The position numbers were made by a program, and so were the translations under genes. A model generated the notes under the pieces. It did no database searches, had not been told where the DNA came from, and worked only from the letters and a program-made list of their open reading frames with translations. A stretch of DNA of 64,000 bases from Bradyrhizobium neotropicale (GTDB taxonomy: Bacteria > Pseudomonadota > Alphaproteobacteria > Rhizobiales > Xanthobacteraceae): NCBI RefSeq assembly GCF_001641695.1, contig NZ_LSEF01000113.1, positions 77,948 through 141,947 on the forward strand, in the 5' to 3' direction. Below are positions 52,735 through 62,050 of the stretch, piece by piece. How positions within the stretch are numbered: position 1 is the first letter of the stretch; each line of letters begins with the position of its first letter.

Positions 52735-55085
52735 TGCGTCCATGCGTTGCCCTTTGCGCCTTTACCCTTCTTTCCTTGGCCCTTCTTCCCCTTGCGGGAT
52801 TTCTTCTGCTTCTCGGGCCTGCGCTTCTTTTGCTTCGGACTGCGTCCGGGATGCGCCTTGAACGATTTGCGCTGGGAACGAAAATCCCTGCGGCTGCGCG
52901 GCGCGCTCTCGCCGGCCGACAACAGCTCGAAGCGCAGTGCACCGGCAACTGGAGCTGCTTCTATCAGACGAACGTCGACGACGTCACCCAGCTGGTGCAT
53001 GGCACCGCTGCGCGTGCCAACGAGAGCGTGGCGGCTCTCGTCATAGTTGAAATATTCCGTGCCAAGGGATCGGATCGGGATCAATCCGTCGGCGCCGGTC
53101 TCGCTCAGCTTGACGAACAGGCCGGCGCGCGTGACGCCGGAGACGCGGCCCTGGAACGTCGCGCCGATGCGGTCGGCGAGGTGATGGGCGATCAGCCGGT
53201 CGACGGTCTCGCGCTCCGCCTTCATCGCGCGCCGCTCGGTCAGCGAAATATGGGCGGCGACCTCGCCCAGCGTTTCCGGCGTCTCGCTGTCGGGCAAGGC
53301 GCCTTCGCCGAGGCCGAGAGCGCGAACCAAAGCGCGATGCACGACGAGGTCGGCATAGCGGCGGATCGGCGAGGTGAAATGCGCGTAGCGGCGCAGGTTC
53401 AGGCCGAAATGGCCGTAGTTTTCCGAGGAGTACTCAGCCTGTGCCTGGGCACGCAGCACCACTTCGCTGACGAGCGGGTAGTAATCATGGCCCTCGAGCT
53501 GTGCCAGCACGCGGTTGAACAGCGTCGGGCGCAGGGCGCCTGCTTTCGCGAAGGGGACGTCCAGCGTCTCCAGAAACTCCTGGAGCGCATGGACCTTTTC
53601 CAGCGTCGGCTCGTCATGCACGCGGTAGATCAGCGGCAGCGACTTCTTCTCCAGCATCTCGGCCGCCGCGACATTGGCGAGGATCATGAATTCCTCGATC
53701 AGCTTGTGCGCATCGAGCCGCTCCGGCACGACGACGCGATCGACCGTGCCGTCGCTCTTCAGCAGTATCTTCCGCTCGGGCAGGTCCAGATTGAGCGGAT
53801 CGCGCTCGTCGCGGGCGCGCTTGACACAGGCATAGGCGGCATAGAGCGGCTTGAGGATCGGATCGAGCAGGGGGCCGGTGGTGTCGTCCGGCCGTCCGTC
53901 GATCGCGGCCTGCGCCTGCGCGTAATGCAGTTTCGCTGCCGAGCGCATCAGGATGCGATGGAAGGTGTGCGAGCGTTTGCGCCCGTCCGGGCCGATCACC
54001 ATCCGCACCGCGAGCGCGCCGCGCGGCTCGCCCGGCACCAGCGAGCAGAGATTGTTGGAGATGCGCTCCGGCAGCATCGGCACGACGCGGTCCGGGAAAT
54101 AGACCGAGTTGCCGCGGTCGAGCCCATCACGGTCGAGCGCGGTGCCCGGCCGGACATAGAAGCTGACATCGGCGATCGCAACGTTGACGATGAAGCCGCC
54201 CTTGTTGTTCGGATCGTCATCGGGCTGCGCATGCACCGCGTCGTCGTGATCCTTGGCATCGGGCGGATCGATGGTGACGAGCGGGACGTCGCGCCAGTCC
54301 TCGCGCCCTTTCAGATTGGCAGGCTCTGCCGCTTCGGCCTCGCGCTCGGCCGCGGGCGTGAACTGCAGCGGAATGTCATGGGCGTAGATTGCGATCAGGC
54401 TGATCGCCTTCTCCGACTTGACTGAGCCGAGCTTCTCCTTGACGCGGCCTGAGGCGAGGCCAAAGCCGCGCGAGCGGACGATGTCGACGCTGACGAGGTC
54501 GCCATCCTCTGCTCCTTGCGTTTCGGTCTTCGCGATATTGAGTTCACGATCGGCGAACTTCTTGTCGACCGGGATCAGCCGGCCGCCACCTTCGGGAAGG
54601 CTGCGGAAGACGCCGAGGATCCGGCTCTTGGCCTTGTCGATGACCTTGACGATGCGGCCGCGATAGGCAGGGCCTTCCTCCTCGTCCGAACGCTCCACGC
54701 GCAGCAGCGCGCGGTCGCCGACGCCGGCCGCCGTACCCGGCTTTGGCCGACGCGGCATCTCAATGAGGATTTTTGGCGGCTCGCCGCTTTCGACCTCGTC
54801 CCATTCGGCGGGGGAGGCGATCAGCTCGCCATCGGAGTCGCGACCGGTGATGTCGGCGAGCAGCGTCGGCGGCAGGCTCTCCGGTTCCGAGACCTTGTGG
54901 CGCTTCTTCTTGATGATTCCGTCGTCGGCGAGCTCGCGCAGCATGCGCTTGAGCTCGACGCGATCGGCGTTCTTCAGGCCGAACTCGCGCGCAATTTCGC
55001 GAGTCCCGACCTTTCCGTGATTTGCCTTGATGAAGGCGACGATGGCATTCCGATCGGGAAAGCCACGGTCATTCTTGCGTTTCAC
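52731..55085 (-). CDS. rnr: Ribonuclease R
   Basis: 784-residue processive 3'-5' exoribonuclease able to degrade structured RNA. Order: N-terminal helix-turn-helix (GTREIAREFGLKNADRVELKRMLRELADDGI), two cold-shock domains, RNB catalytic domain with the acidic site VTIDPPDAKDHDDAVHA, and IPIRSLGTEYF in the S1 domain, then a Lys-rich tail (about 730-784: RSRRDFRSQRKSFKAHPG, then KQKKRRPEKQKKSRKGKKGQ). Its start is 7 bases from the topA stop; DUF983 overlaps its end. Confidence 0.96.
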   Translation of the reverse strand: MKRKNDRGFPDRNAIVAFIKANHGKVGTREIAREFGLKNADRVELKRMLRELADDGIIKKKRHKVSEPESLPPTLLADITGRDSDGELIASPAEWDEVESGEPPKILIEMPRRPKPGTAAGVGDRALLRVERSDEEEGPAYRGRIVKVIDKAKSRILGVFRSLPEGGGRLIPVDKKFADRELNIAKTETQGAEDGDLVSVDIVRSRGFGLASGRVKEKLGSVKSEKAISLIAIYAHDIPLQFTPAAEREAEAAEPANLKGREDWRDVPLVTIDPPDAKDHDDAVHAQPDDDPNNKGGFIVNVAIADVSFYVRPGTALDRDGLDRGNSVYFPDRVVPMLPERISNNLCSLVPGEPRGALAVRMVIGPDGRKRSHTFHRILMRSAAKLHYAQAQAAIDGRPDDTTGPLLDPILKPLYAAYACVKRARDERDPLNLDLPERKILLKSDGTVDRVVVPERLDAHKLIEEFMILANVAAAEMLEKKSLPLIYRVHDEPTLEKVHALQEFLETLDVPFAKAGALRPTLFNRVLAQLEGHDYYPLVSEVVLRAQAQAEYSSENYGHFGLNLRRYAHFTSPIRRYADLVVHRALVRALGLGEGALPDSETPETLGEVAAHISLTERRAMKAERETVDRLIAHHLADRIGATFQGRVSGVTRAGLFVKLSETGADGLIPIRSLGTEYFNYDESRHALVGTRSGAMHQLGDVVDVRLIEAAPVAGALRFELLSAGESAPRSRRDFRSQRKSFKAHPGRSPKQKKRRPEKQKKSRKGKKGQGKKGKGAKGNAWTQ

Positions 55086-55092
55086 TTAACCT

Positions 55093-57843
55093 CTAATTCT
55101 TGCCGGCACTCTTCTTGGCCGGAGCCTTGTTGGCGCCACTTGCCTTGGTCGGCGACGTCTTCGCGGTCGACGACACGGCTGCGCGCGCCTTGCTGGTGGA
55201 TTCTGATTTGGTCTTGGCCGCGGCTTTCTTCGCGGCCGGTTTCTTAGGTTTAGGCGCGGCTTCCTCGCCATCGGCGCTCTTCGCCGCCTTGGTTGCCTTC
55301 TTAGACTCCTTGGCCTTCTTCGCCTTGGTCTTGCCGCCGCCCTTGGCCGCGCGCTCGTCGATCAGCGCGATCGCCTGCGGCAGCGTGATCGCGTCCTTCT
55401 CGATCTCGCTCGGGATCGTGGCGTTGACGCCGCCTGCGGTGACGTAGGGGCCGTAGCGGCCGCTCTTCACGGTGACGGTGCCGAGCGTCGGGTGATCGCC
55501 GATCGCCTTGCCGGGATCAGCGCCGAAGCGCCGGCTCGGGCCTTTGGCGGCCTTTTCCGCGATCAGCGTGACCGCGCGATTGAGGCCGATGTCGAAGACC
55601 TCGTCGCCGGCCTCTAGGCTGGCGTACGTCTTCTCGTGCTTCACGAAAGGCCCGAAGCGGCCGAGACCTGCGGTGATCGGCTGACCGGTTTCCGGATGCT
55701 TGCCGATCTCACGCGGCAGCGACAACAGTTTCAGTGCGAGCTCGAGGTCGACGTCGCCGGGGGACGTGCCCTTCGGGATGCCCGCGCGCTTCGGCTTCTC
55801 GCCTTCCGCATAATCCTTCTGCTCGCCGAGCTGGATATAGGGCCCGAACCGGCCGGCCTTGACCCAGACGTCGAAGCCGGTGTCGGGATCCTGGCCGAGC
55901 GAGCGGTCGGCGCTCGCCTCGCTGTCGGCAGCGAGCTGGCGGGTGTAGCGGCATTCCGGATAGTTCGAGCAGCCGACGAAGGCGCCGAACTTGCCGGCCT
56001 TCAGGTTGAGCCGGCCGCTGCCGCAGCTCGGGCACTGCCTGATGTCGCCGCCATCGGCGCGGGGCGGATAGATGTGCTGTCCCAGCATGTCGTCGAGCAC
56101 GTCAAGCACCTGCGCGACGCGCAGATCCTTGATGTCGTCGACGGCGCCGATGAAGTCGCGCCAGAATTCCTTCAGCACCTGCTGCCAGGAAATCTCGTTG
56201 TTGGAGATGCGGTCGAGCTGCTCTTCCAGATTGGCGGTGAAGTCGTATTCGACGTAGCGGCTGAAGAAGCTCTCCAGGAACGCGACCACGACGCGGCCCT
56301 TGTCCTCGCCGTGCAGGCGCTTCTTCTCGAGCTTGACGTAGCCGCGGTCCTTCAGGACCTGGAGGATAGAGGCATAGGTCGAGGGCCGGCCGATGCCGAG
56401 CTCTTCCATGCGCTTGACCAGCGAGGCTTCTGAGAAGCGCGGCGGCGGCTCGGTGAAGTGCTGGGTGACGGCGAGCGACTGCCGCTTCAGGGCTTCGCCC
56501 GCGCTCATGCCGGGCAGGCGGCGGGAGTCCTCGTCCTCTTCGTCGTCGCGGCCCTCTTGGTAGAGCGCGAGGAAGCCGTCGAACTTGACGACCTGGCCTG
56601 TGGCGCGCAGCTCCAGCGTGCGACCGCCGGCCTTCGCCGTGATGTCGACGGTGGTGCGCTCGAGCTCGGCCGCTTCCATCTGGCTCGCGATGGTGCGCTT
56701 CCAGATCAGCTCGTAGAGCTTGGCCTGGTCGGCATCGAGCTTGCGGGCCATGGCGGCCGGGCGGCGGGAGAGGTCGGTCGGGCGGATCGCCTCGTGCGCT
56801 TCCTGGGCGTTCTTGGCCTTGGTCTGGTACTGGCGGGGCGCATCCGGCACGTAGGCGTTGCCGTAATCCTCGCCGATCACCTTGCGCGCCTGGGTGATCG
56901 CTTCGCCGGCGATCTGCACGCCGTCGGTACGCATATAAGTAATGAGTCCGGTGGTTTCGCCGCCGATGTCGATGCCCTCATAGAGCCGCTGCGCGATGCG
57001 CATCGTGTGCGCCGGCGCAAAACCGTATTTGCGGCTGGCTTCCTGCTGCAGGGTCGAGGTGGTGAACGGGGCCTGCGGATTGCGCCGGGCCGGCTTGGCG
57101 TCGACCGCGGTCACCGCGTAGGTGGCCAGTTCCAGCGCCTTCTTGAAGTCTTCCGCTTCCGCGCCGGTGCCGATGTCGAGCCGCTGGATCTTCTTGCCGT
57201 CGGCGCCGACCAGGCGCGCCTCGAAGGCGTCGCCGCGCGGCGTCAGCAAAGTCGCGATCAGCGACCAGTATTCGCGAGCCACGAATTTCTCGATCTCGAG
57301 CTCGCGGTCGCAGACGAGGCGCAGCGCCACCGACTGCACGCGGCCGGCCGAGCGGGCGCCCGGCAGTTTCCGCCACAGCACGGGGGAGAGTGTGAAGCCG
57401 ACCAGATAGTCCAGCGCGCGGCGCGCCATATAGGCATCGACCAGCGCGCCGTCGATCTCGCGCGGATGCTTCATCGCTTCCGAGACCGCCTGCTTGGTGA
57501 TGGCGTTGAACACCACGCGCTCGATCTTCTGGTCCTTCAGCGCGCGCTTCTCTTTCAGGACCTCCAGCACGTGCCAGGAGATCGCCTCGCCTTCGCGATC
57601 AGGGTCGGTGGCGAGAATCAGGCGCTCGGCACCCTTCAGGGACTTGGCAATGTCGTTGAGCCGGCCGGCCGCCTTGGGGTCGACCTCCCAGATCATCTTG
57701 AAATTTTCGTCCGGATCGACGGAACCGTTCTTGGCAGGCAGGTCGCGGACATGGCCGAACGAGGCCAGAACCTCGTAGGACGAGCCCAAATATTTGTTGA
57801 TCGTCTTGGCTTTCGCCGGCGACTCCACAATGACGATATTCAT
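55093..57843 (-). CDS. topA: DNA topoisomerase I
   Basis: 916-residue type IA topoisomerase that relaxes negative supercoils. Toprim domain MNIVIVESPAKAKTINKYLG through LATDPDREGEAISWH (DxDxxGE-like acidic set), catalytic Tyr303 in GLITYMRTDG, and one zinc ribbon (CPSCGSGRLNLKAGKFGAFVGCSNYPEC) followed by further topoisomerase C-terminal repeats (YGPYVTAGGV type). The last 90 residues are a Lys/Ala-rich disordered tail (AKKAKESKKATKAAK), a histone H1-like DNA-binding tail found in alphaproteobacterial TopA. Start at ATG 57843; the frame is open upstream without homology. Confidence 0.97.
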   Translation of the reverse strand: MNIVIVESPAKAKTINKYLGSSYEVLASFGHVRDLPAKNGSVDPDENFKMIWEVDPKAAGRLNDIAKSLKGAERLILATDPDREGEAISWHVLEVLKEKRALKDQKIERVVFNAITKQAVSEAMKHPREIDGALVDAYMARRALDYLVGFTLSPVLWRKLPGARSAGRVQSVALRLVCDRELEIEKFVAREYWSLIATLLTPRGDAFEARLVGADGKKIQRLDIGTGAEAEDFKKALELATYAVTAVDAKPARRNPQAPFTTSTLQQEASRKYGFAPAHTMRIAQRLYEGIDIGGETTGLITYMRTDGVQIAGEAITQARKVIGEDYGNAYVPDAPRQYQTKAKNAQEAHEAIRPTDLSRRPAAMARKLDADQAKLYELIWKRTIASQMEAAELERTTVDITAKAGGRTLELRATGQVVKFDGFLALYQEGRDDEEDEDSRRLPGMSAGEALKRQSLAVTQHFTEPPPRFSEASLVKRMEELGIGRPSTYASILQVLKDRGYVKLEKKRLHGEDKGRVVVAFLESFFSRYVEYDFTANLEEQLDRISNNEISWQQVLKEFWRDFIGAVDDIKDLRVAQVLDVLDDMLGQHIYPPRADGGDIRQCPSCGSGRLNLKAGKFGAFVGCSNYPECRYTRQLAADSEASADRSLGQDPDTGFDVWVKAGRFGPYIQLGEQKDYAEGEKPKRAGIPKGTSPGDVDLELALKLLSLPREIGKHPETGQPITAGLGRFGPFVKHEKTYASLEAGDEVFDIGLNRAVTLIAEKAAKGPSRRFGADPGKAIGDHPTLGTVTVKSGRYGPYVTAGGVNATIPSEIEKDAITLPQAIALIDERAAKGGGKTKAKKAKESKKATKAAKSADGEEAAPKPKKPAAKKAAAKTKSESTSKARAAVSSTAKTSPTKASGANKAPAKKSAGKN

Positions 57844-58070
57844 GTAGTTCCAGTAACTTACGGGAAAATCTTGGGCCGAATTCGAAAGGACTCGCATCGG
57901 CCGTTTCGACCCGAACATGGGTGGTGAGGCCCCCGCTGTCAAATCGAGGGGTGTTGAAAGGCGTCCCGATGGGAAAAGTTTCATATCGAGAAAGTTGTAA
58001 AATACCACCCTGGAGTTGCGGTCGATGTCGGCGTAAAGTTTGCGCGGGGCATGGATTCGGGTGGGGACTG

Positions 58071-58310
58071 GTGACCAAGCCAGCAAGAAAACGGGCGCGC
58101 GCCGTAACAGGCGCGCAACGAGGCTCGCGTCATGAGGAACCGGGCGAGGGTGGGGCGGATGAGGCGGTTGCCTTCATCGCCGAGCAGGTGGCAGCGCTGC
58201 GCAAGCTCGCCGAGCGCCACAAGCTCGACGTGCTGCATTATCTCCTGGGCATGACGCAGCTCGAAGCCGACGAGCATTTGAGGCTGCGGACGAAGCGGAA
58301 GCTGTCGTAG
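58071..58310 (+). CDS. Small hypothetical protein, 79 aa
   Basis: 79 residues from GTG 58071 with a GGGG site: basic N-terminus (TKPARKRARAVTGAQRGSRHEEPGEG) and one amphipathic helix region AVAFIAEQVAALRKLAERHKLDVLHYLLGMTQLEADEHLRLRTKRKLS. The C-terminal half is typical of a short conserved bradyrhizobial family divergent from topA. No function known. Confidence 0.7.
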   Translation: MTKPARKRARAVTGAQRGSRHEEPGEGGADEAVAFIAEQVAALRKLAERHKLDVLHYLLGMTQLEADEHLRLRTKRKLS

Positions 58311-58724
58311 GGGGCGGAGGGGGGCCGCGTGTTGCTGTCGAACCCGTCATCCTGAGGTGCGAGTGGCGCGATGCAGAGCATCGCGCCGGGAGCCTCGAAG
58401 GATGAACGGCCGAGATGCAGCGGGGCCGTCGCCCTTCGAGGGCCGCTGAAGGAGCGGCCAGCTCAGGGTGACGGGCAGCAGAATGAGCGCACCGCTCTAA
58501 CCCCCCGTCGTTGCGAGCGCAGCGAAGCAATCCAGAATCCCTCCGCGGAAAGACTCTGGATTGCTTCGCTGCGCTCGCAATGATGGTGAGGCGGCTCTTC
58601 AGGTCCGGCCGGGGGACGAGCCACACGCTGTCACACCGCCTTTACGGTGCAACGGGCGAATGTCGTCGAAGAGCAGTTCGCGATCAGCGCAACATGGTCG
58701 CCAGCATCGAGCGAGGGAGACTTC
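58311..58724. repeat. 414-base intergenic region with family D and family A repeats
   Basis: 58343-58478 holds a family D element (GTCATCCTGAGGTGCGAG ... GAGGGCCGCTGAAGGAGCGG ... CAGGGTGACGG), matching the shorter copy at 59430-59477. 58507-58584 is family A copy 5 (GTCGTTGCGAGCGCAGCGAA ... GCTCGCAATGAT). No gene is seen in between. Confidence 0.8.
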
Positions 58725-59414
58725 GTGCAAGACACTTTCCTGCCTCAGCCATTTCTGAAAGCGTTTCCCGAGCCAGAAGCGGTCTTCGTCGAACCGGTTG
58801 CCAGATATCAACGCCTCCTCAATCCGCTCGTATCCATCCAGCTTTCAGCAATCGATCCAAGCCTCTCGGGCTGGCTCCATCTCGTCAGTCCGATCGAGCC
58901 CTATGAAGGATACGTTGGCGAGATGGGCGAGGCCTATTGGGGGCCCTACCTGCAAAGCAACTGGATCGGCTTCCGTGTAGGCTCAGACGATCGATACAAG
59001 TTGCTTGGCGATTTCCGGTTTTTTGAGGTCGAGGCGGCCGAAGCGGAAGGGGAAAAGGGGCATCTTCGGGATCATTACGACGAACAGCATGCGAGCTTTG
59101 CGGCATGCAAGGCCGCTTTTGCCAAGTCAGGCCAGATCTGCCGGGTGTTTCGAGGGCGAGAACCAATCCCGGTGCCAGCGCTTTCCCAGCTCGGCGGCGA
59201 CGCGCCGGTTGGCAACATGGAATGGCAAGACGTGCCCGGAGCCGCGTTCACTTATGCCTGCGGCGATACATCCCCGATGACGCGCGATGGCCGGCCGTAT
59301 CGGTTCATTGCGGCCGTACCCGGTTGGAACTACCGCAGCTCCGGCGCAGATAACATCCTGCTTTATTACGATCCGGTCGAACGTATCGTTCTCCAGACCT
59401 TCGATTTTACGTAG
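58725..59414 (+). CDS. Hypothetical protein, 229 aa
   Basis: A soluble acidic protein from GTG 58725 with a GAGGGAG site (an upstream GTG at 58647 is also in frame). Trp/Tyr-rich: GWLHLVSPIEPYEGYVGEMGEAYWGPYLQSNWIGFRVG, then a long ... VPALSQLGGDAPVGNMEWQDVPGAAF and the end DNILLYYDPVERIVLQTFDFT. The QLGG.P...NW pattern is faintly like DUF1963/YwqG proteins, but I do not consider it assigned. It lies among repeats and has lower GC than its neighbours. Confidence 0.65.
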   Translation: MQDTFLPQPFLKAFPEPEAVFVEPVARYQRLLNPLVSIQLSAIDPSLSGWLHLVSPIEPYEGYVGEMGEAYWGPYLQSNWIGFRVGSDDRYKLLGDFRFFEVEAAEAEGEKGHLRDHYDEQHASFAACKAAFAKSGQICRVFRGREPIPVPALSQLGGDAPVGNMEWQDVPGAAFTYACGDTSPMTRDGRPYRFIAAVPGWNYRSSGADNILLYYDPVERIVLQTFDFT

Positions 59415-59429
59415 TAGCCCGGAAGGAGC

Positions 59430-59477
59430 CGGGCCGTCGCCCTTCGAGGGCCGCTGAAGAAGCGGCTCAGGGTGACG
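59430..59477. repeat. Family D repeat, short copy
   Basis: GGGCCGTCGCCCTTCGAGGG then CCGCTGAAGAAGCGGCTCAG and GGTGACGG, matching 58425-58478. It overlaps the 3' end of the flavodoxin-like gene on the minus strand (59467). Confidence 0.75.
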
Positions 59478-60060
59478 GTGAGAAAGTTGAACGCATCGCT
59501 CCAACCCGATCATTGCGACCGACCATATTTGCCAATCGCTGGCCGAGATATTCGGCCGTGATCAGATCGCTCTGCGGCAATGCGCCGTCGACCAGGTGGG
59601 TCGCGAGGCCAAGCTGGCTGCCCAGCCGATTGCGACCGCTCGGATCCTCTCCGCCCGGAATATCCAGCCCGCACCAGAGCATGCCGTGCTGCGCAGCCAG
59701 AATGGAGAAGTAGGTCAACGTGTGCAGTTGATCGCCGCCCGCGCAGGCGCCCGTCGTGAAGCCGGCTGCGATCTTGCTAGCCCATCGCTGCTGGCTCCAT
59801 CGGTCACTTGAAGCGTCTGCGAAGGCTTTGAATTGGGCCGCCGGTCCGCCCATGTAGGTCGGGCTGCCGAAAGCGACGGCACTGGCCCGGTCGATCGTCT
59901 CCACCAATCGCGCATTCCGGAATCGGCCCGCCACGATATCGTCGCCGACGATCCGGCAAAGCGCGATCTCCGCCATCTCGGCCGCGCCGCGTGCGACCGC
60001 ATGCGCCAGCGTCTCGGTGGTGCCGGAGATGGAAAAATAGACGATGGCGAGCAGGGGCAT
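59467..60060 (-). CDS. Flavodoxin-fold NAD(P)H:quinone oxidoreductase-like protein
   Basis: 197 residues from ATG 60060: VYFSISGTTETLAHAVARGAAEMA (FMN phosphate loop S-x-T-x-T), AVAFGSPTYMGGPAAQFKAFADASSDRWSQQRWASKIAAGFTTGACAGGDQLHTLTYFSILAAQHGMLWCGL. This is the WrbA/NQO-like flavodoxin group, which reduces quinones two electrons at a time. The C-terminal 12 residues fall in a repeat (family D), so the end may be altered by insertion. The upstream frame is repeat-derived. Confidence 0.85.
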   Translation of the reverse strand: MPLLAIVYFSISGTTETLAHAVARGAAEMAEIALCRIVGDDIVAGRFRNARLVETIDRASAVAFGSPTYMGGPAAQFKAFADASSDRWSQQRWASKIAAGFTTGACAGGDQLHTLTYFSILAAQHGMLWCGLDIPGGEDPSGRNRLGSQLGLATHLVDGALPQSDLITAEYLGQRLANMVGRNDRVGAMRSTFSPSP

Positions 60061-60129
60061 GGTGGTGCCATTTTGCGGTGTCCAGCCATCTTCGACGGCG
60101 TCTTCATTTTGTACAAGTCCCTCCGCGCC

Positions 60130-60244
60130 GTCGTTGCGAGCGCAGCGAAGCAATCCAGAGTCTTTCCGCGGAGGGACTCTGGATTGCTTCGTCGCATCAG
60201 CGCAAAATTGCTTCGCAATTTTGTCGCGAGCTCCTCGCAATGAC
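60130..60244. repeat. Dispersed palindromic repeat, family A copy 6 (long variant)
   Basis: GTCGTTGCGAGCGCAGCGAA then CTTTCCGCGGAGGGACTC, then GATTGCTTCGTCGCATCAGC, then an extra hairpin AAAATTGCTTCGCAATTTT, GTCGCGAGCTCCTCGCAATGAC. The extra hairpin shows that secondary insertions occur in the family. It ends 23 bases before the HxlR gene. Confidence 0.85.
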
Positions 60245-60267
60245 GCCGTGGCAGCAGTTTGGTGCTA

Positions 60268-60735
60268 TCAATCCGACCGCCGCCGCGGCGCCGGCCGTGG
60301 CTTCAGCATGGTGTCGGCTGGCGTGAGCAGGCGGCCGTCCTCGGCGCGCATTTCGAGCTTCTTCACCGGGCGGCCTTTCGCGCGATCGACCAGGATGGTT
60401 GCGATCTCCTCGGGGTGGTCGTCGAACTCCTCGCTCCATTGCCGGAGCGCGACCAGGATTGGGAAGGCGCCGCGGCCTTTCGGCGTCAGTACATATTCTG
60501 AATAGGCGCTGCCGTCGGAGGCGGGGGCGGTTGCGAGGATGCCGTGGTCGACCAGCGCGCGCAGCCGCACGGCCAAAATGTTCTTCGCCATACCCAGCTT
60601 GCTCTGAAACTCGCCGAAGCGGCGCAGGCCGAACAGCGCCTCGCGAATGATCAGGAGCGACCACCAGTCGCCGATCGCTTCCAGCGACCGCGCGATCGGG
60701 CAGGCGTCACCTTCAAAGCTCGTTCGTTTCACCAT
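60268..60735 (-). CDS. HxlR-family transcriptional regulator, copy 1
   Basis: 155-residue winged-helix regulator: VKRTSFEGDACPIARSLEAIGDWWSLLIIREALFGLRRFGEFQSKLGMAKNILAVRLRALVDHGIL and SAYSEYVLTPKGRGAFPILVALRQWSEEF. The conserved N-terminal Cys (DACPIA) is the redox/electrophile sensor position in HypR/YodB relatives. Start ATG 60735 is the usual family start; an ATG at 60795 is in frame. It is divergent from the SDR gene with a long inverted repeat between, so I infer autoregulation and control of the SDR. Confidence 0.9.
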   Translation of the reverse strand: MVKRTSFEGDACPIARSLEAIGDWWSLLIIREALFGLRRFGEFQSKLGMAKNILAVRLRALVDHGILATAPASDGSAYSEYVLTPKGRGAFPILVALRQWSEEFDDHPEEIATILVDRAKGRPVKKLEMRAEDGRLLTPADTMLKPRPAPRRRSD

Positions 60736-60787
60736 CGTCTCGGTCCCATCGTGTCCGCCGATCCCGGCATCGATCACGCGCTTGTGT

Positions 60788-60842
60788 GGTTGCATTATAA
60801 AACCATTTGGCCTAGATGGCAACGTAGTTTCATTATGCAACC
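60788..60842. promoter_or_regulatory. Paired 16-base inverted repeat, HxlR operator candidate
   Basis: GGTTGCATTATAAAAC (60788-60803) and GTTTCATTATGCAACC (60827-60842) are inverted copies with 14 of 16 matches, 23 bases apart. Each arm has internal symmetry (GGTT-N9-AACC for the first). They straddle the divergent promoters of the HxlR and SDR genes; the SDR's alternative ATG 60835 lies in the right arm. Confidence 0.7.
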
Positions 60843-60855
60843 ATTGGAGGCGAGC

Positions 60856-61629
60856 GTGAGACTGAAGAACAAGACGGCACTGATCACCGGCGGCAACAGC
60901 GGCATCGGCCTTGCGACCGCAAAGCTGTTCGTCGCCGAGGGCGCCAAGGTGATCATCACCGGACGCAACAAGGAAACGCTGCAGGCCGCCGCGAGAGAAC
61001 TCGGTCCGAACGCGCTCGCGCTCGCTGCCGATGCGACCGACATCGCCGCGACCGAAGCCGCGATCAGGAAGGGGGCCGAAAAGTTCGGCAAGCTCGACAT
61101 CGTATTCGCCAATGCCGGGATCCCCGGCAGCACGCCGCTCGGTTCAGCGACGCTGGAGACCTTCGAGAAGGTCATCAGCACCAATCTCACCGGGGTGTTC
61201 TTCACAGTGCAATCGGCGTTGCCCTACCTCAACGACAATGCCTCGATCATTCTCAACGGCTCGGTGATTTCCGTGCTCGGCATTCCCGGCTACTCGGCTT
61301 ACGGCGCCGCGAAGGCCGGCGTGCGGGCGATGGCGCGGATCATGGCGTCGGAGCTGTCGCCGCGCGGCATCCGCGTCAATGTGGTCGCGCCCGGTGCGAT
61401 CCGCACGCCGATCTGGGGCGCCGCGATCGCAACGCCCGAAGCCGAAAAGGCGTTCGAGAAGCGCATCGCGCTGTCGACGCCGCTCGGCCGCATCGGTGAA
61501 CCGGATCACATCTCGAAGACGGTGCTGTTCCTCGCCTCGGATGATTCCGCGCATGTGCAGGGCCAGGAGATCTTCGTCGACGGCGGCGCGGTTGCCTCTC
61601 CGAGTGGCGCTCCGATCTATCGCGGTTGA
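60856..61629 (+). CDS. Short-chain dehydrogenase/reductase
   Basis: 257 residues of the classical SDR fold: NAD(P) motif TGGNSGIG (after RLKNKTALI), NAG motif VFANAGIPG, catalytic Ser in NGSVIS and Tyr-x-x-x-Lys in YGAAKAGVRAMARI. Arg in TGRNKETLQ suggests NADPH. The GTG at 60856 has a GGAGG site five bases away, better than ATG 60835. It is divergent from the HxlR gene, so probably induced by a reactive carbonyl or quinone; substrate not known. Confidence 0.92.
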   Translation: MRLKNKTALITGGNSGIGLATAKLFVAEGAKVIITGRNKETLQAAARELGPNALALAADATDIAATEAAIRKGAEKFGKLDIVFANAGIPGSTPLGSATLETFEKVISTNLTGVFFTVQSALPYLNDNASIILNGSVISVLGIPGYSAYGAAKAGVRAMARIMASELSPRGIRVNVVAPGAIRTPIWGAAIATPEAEKAFEKRIALSTPLGRIGEPDHISKTVLFLASDDSAHVQGQEIFVDGGAVASPSGAPIYRG

Positions 61630-61802
61630 GCAACTCTGACGAAAATTGAATCGGCCGGTAGCGCCAGGGCTTGGTTGCACCGGCCGTTTCTAGCGTCAGG
61701 GAAGTGTATTTCATGAACCTTCCGTGATGCGTTGAACTTTGGCGCAAGCTGCACAGACATTCGTACGGGCGGGGTCATAAGACCCATTTAAGGGAGCCCG
61801 TT

Positions 61803-61985
61803 ATGTCAAAAGCAGGTCGCATTTTTTCTTCGATTTCAGCACCGCGTATTTACACTGAAAAATCCGCTATTCCGGCCAAGCGCTCCGACAGTACTGAATT
61901 CGTGGCGGTCGCCATCTTCTCCGGTGTCGGCTTGTTGATCTCGCTGATTGCCGTGATCCTGGGCATGCAGGGGGTCTGGTTTTAG
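61803..61985 (+). CDS. Small single-span membrane protein, 60 aa
   Basis: 60 residues (MSKAGRIFSSISAPRIYTEK to LGMQGVWF): a polar, basic N-terminal half and one transmembrane helix (FVAVAIFSGVGLLISLIAVILGM). A clear ribosome site (AAGGGAG, seven bases from the ATG) supports it. Lower GC than the surroundings. No family is known to me; likely bradyrhizobial. Confidence 0.7.
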   Translation: MSKAGRIFSSISAPRIYTEKSAIPAKRSDSTEFVAVAIFSGVGLLISLIAVILGMQGVWF

Positions 61986-62050
61986 CTTCGCTTACTCGGC
62001 CCCCGGCTGCCGCCGCCGGGTGACGGCGGCAGATGGAGCTTGCGTCGGCC

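Noticed and set aside
56458..57927. 489-codon plus-strand frame opposite topA
   Set aside because: Mirror frame of topoisomerase I.
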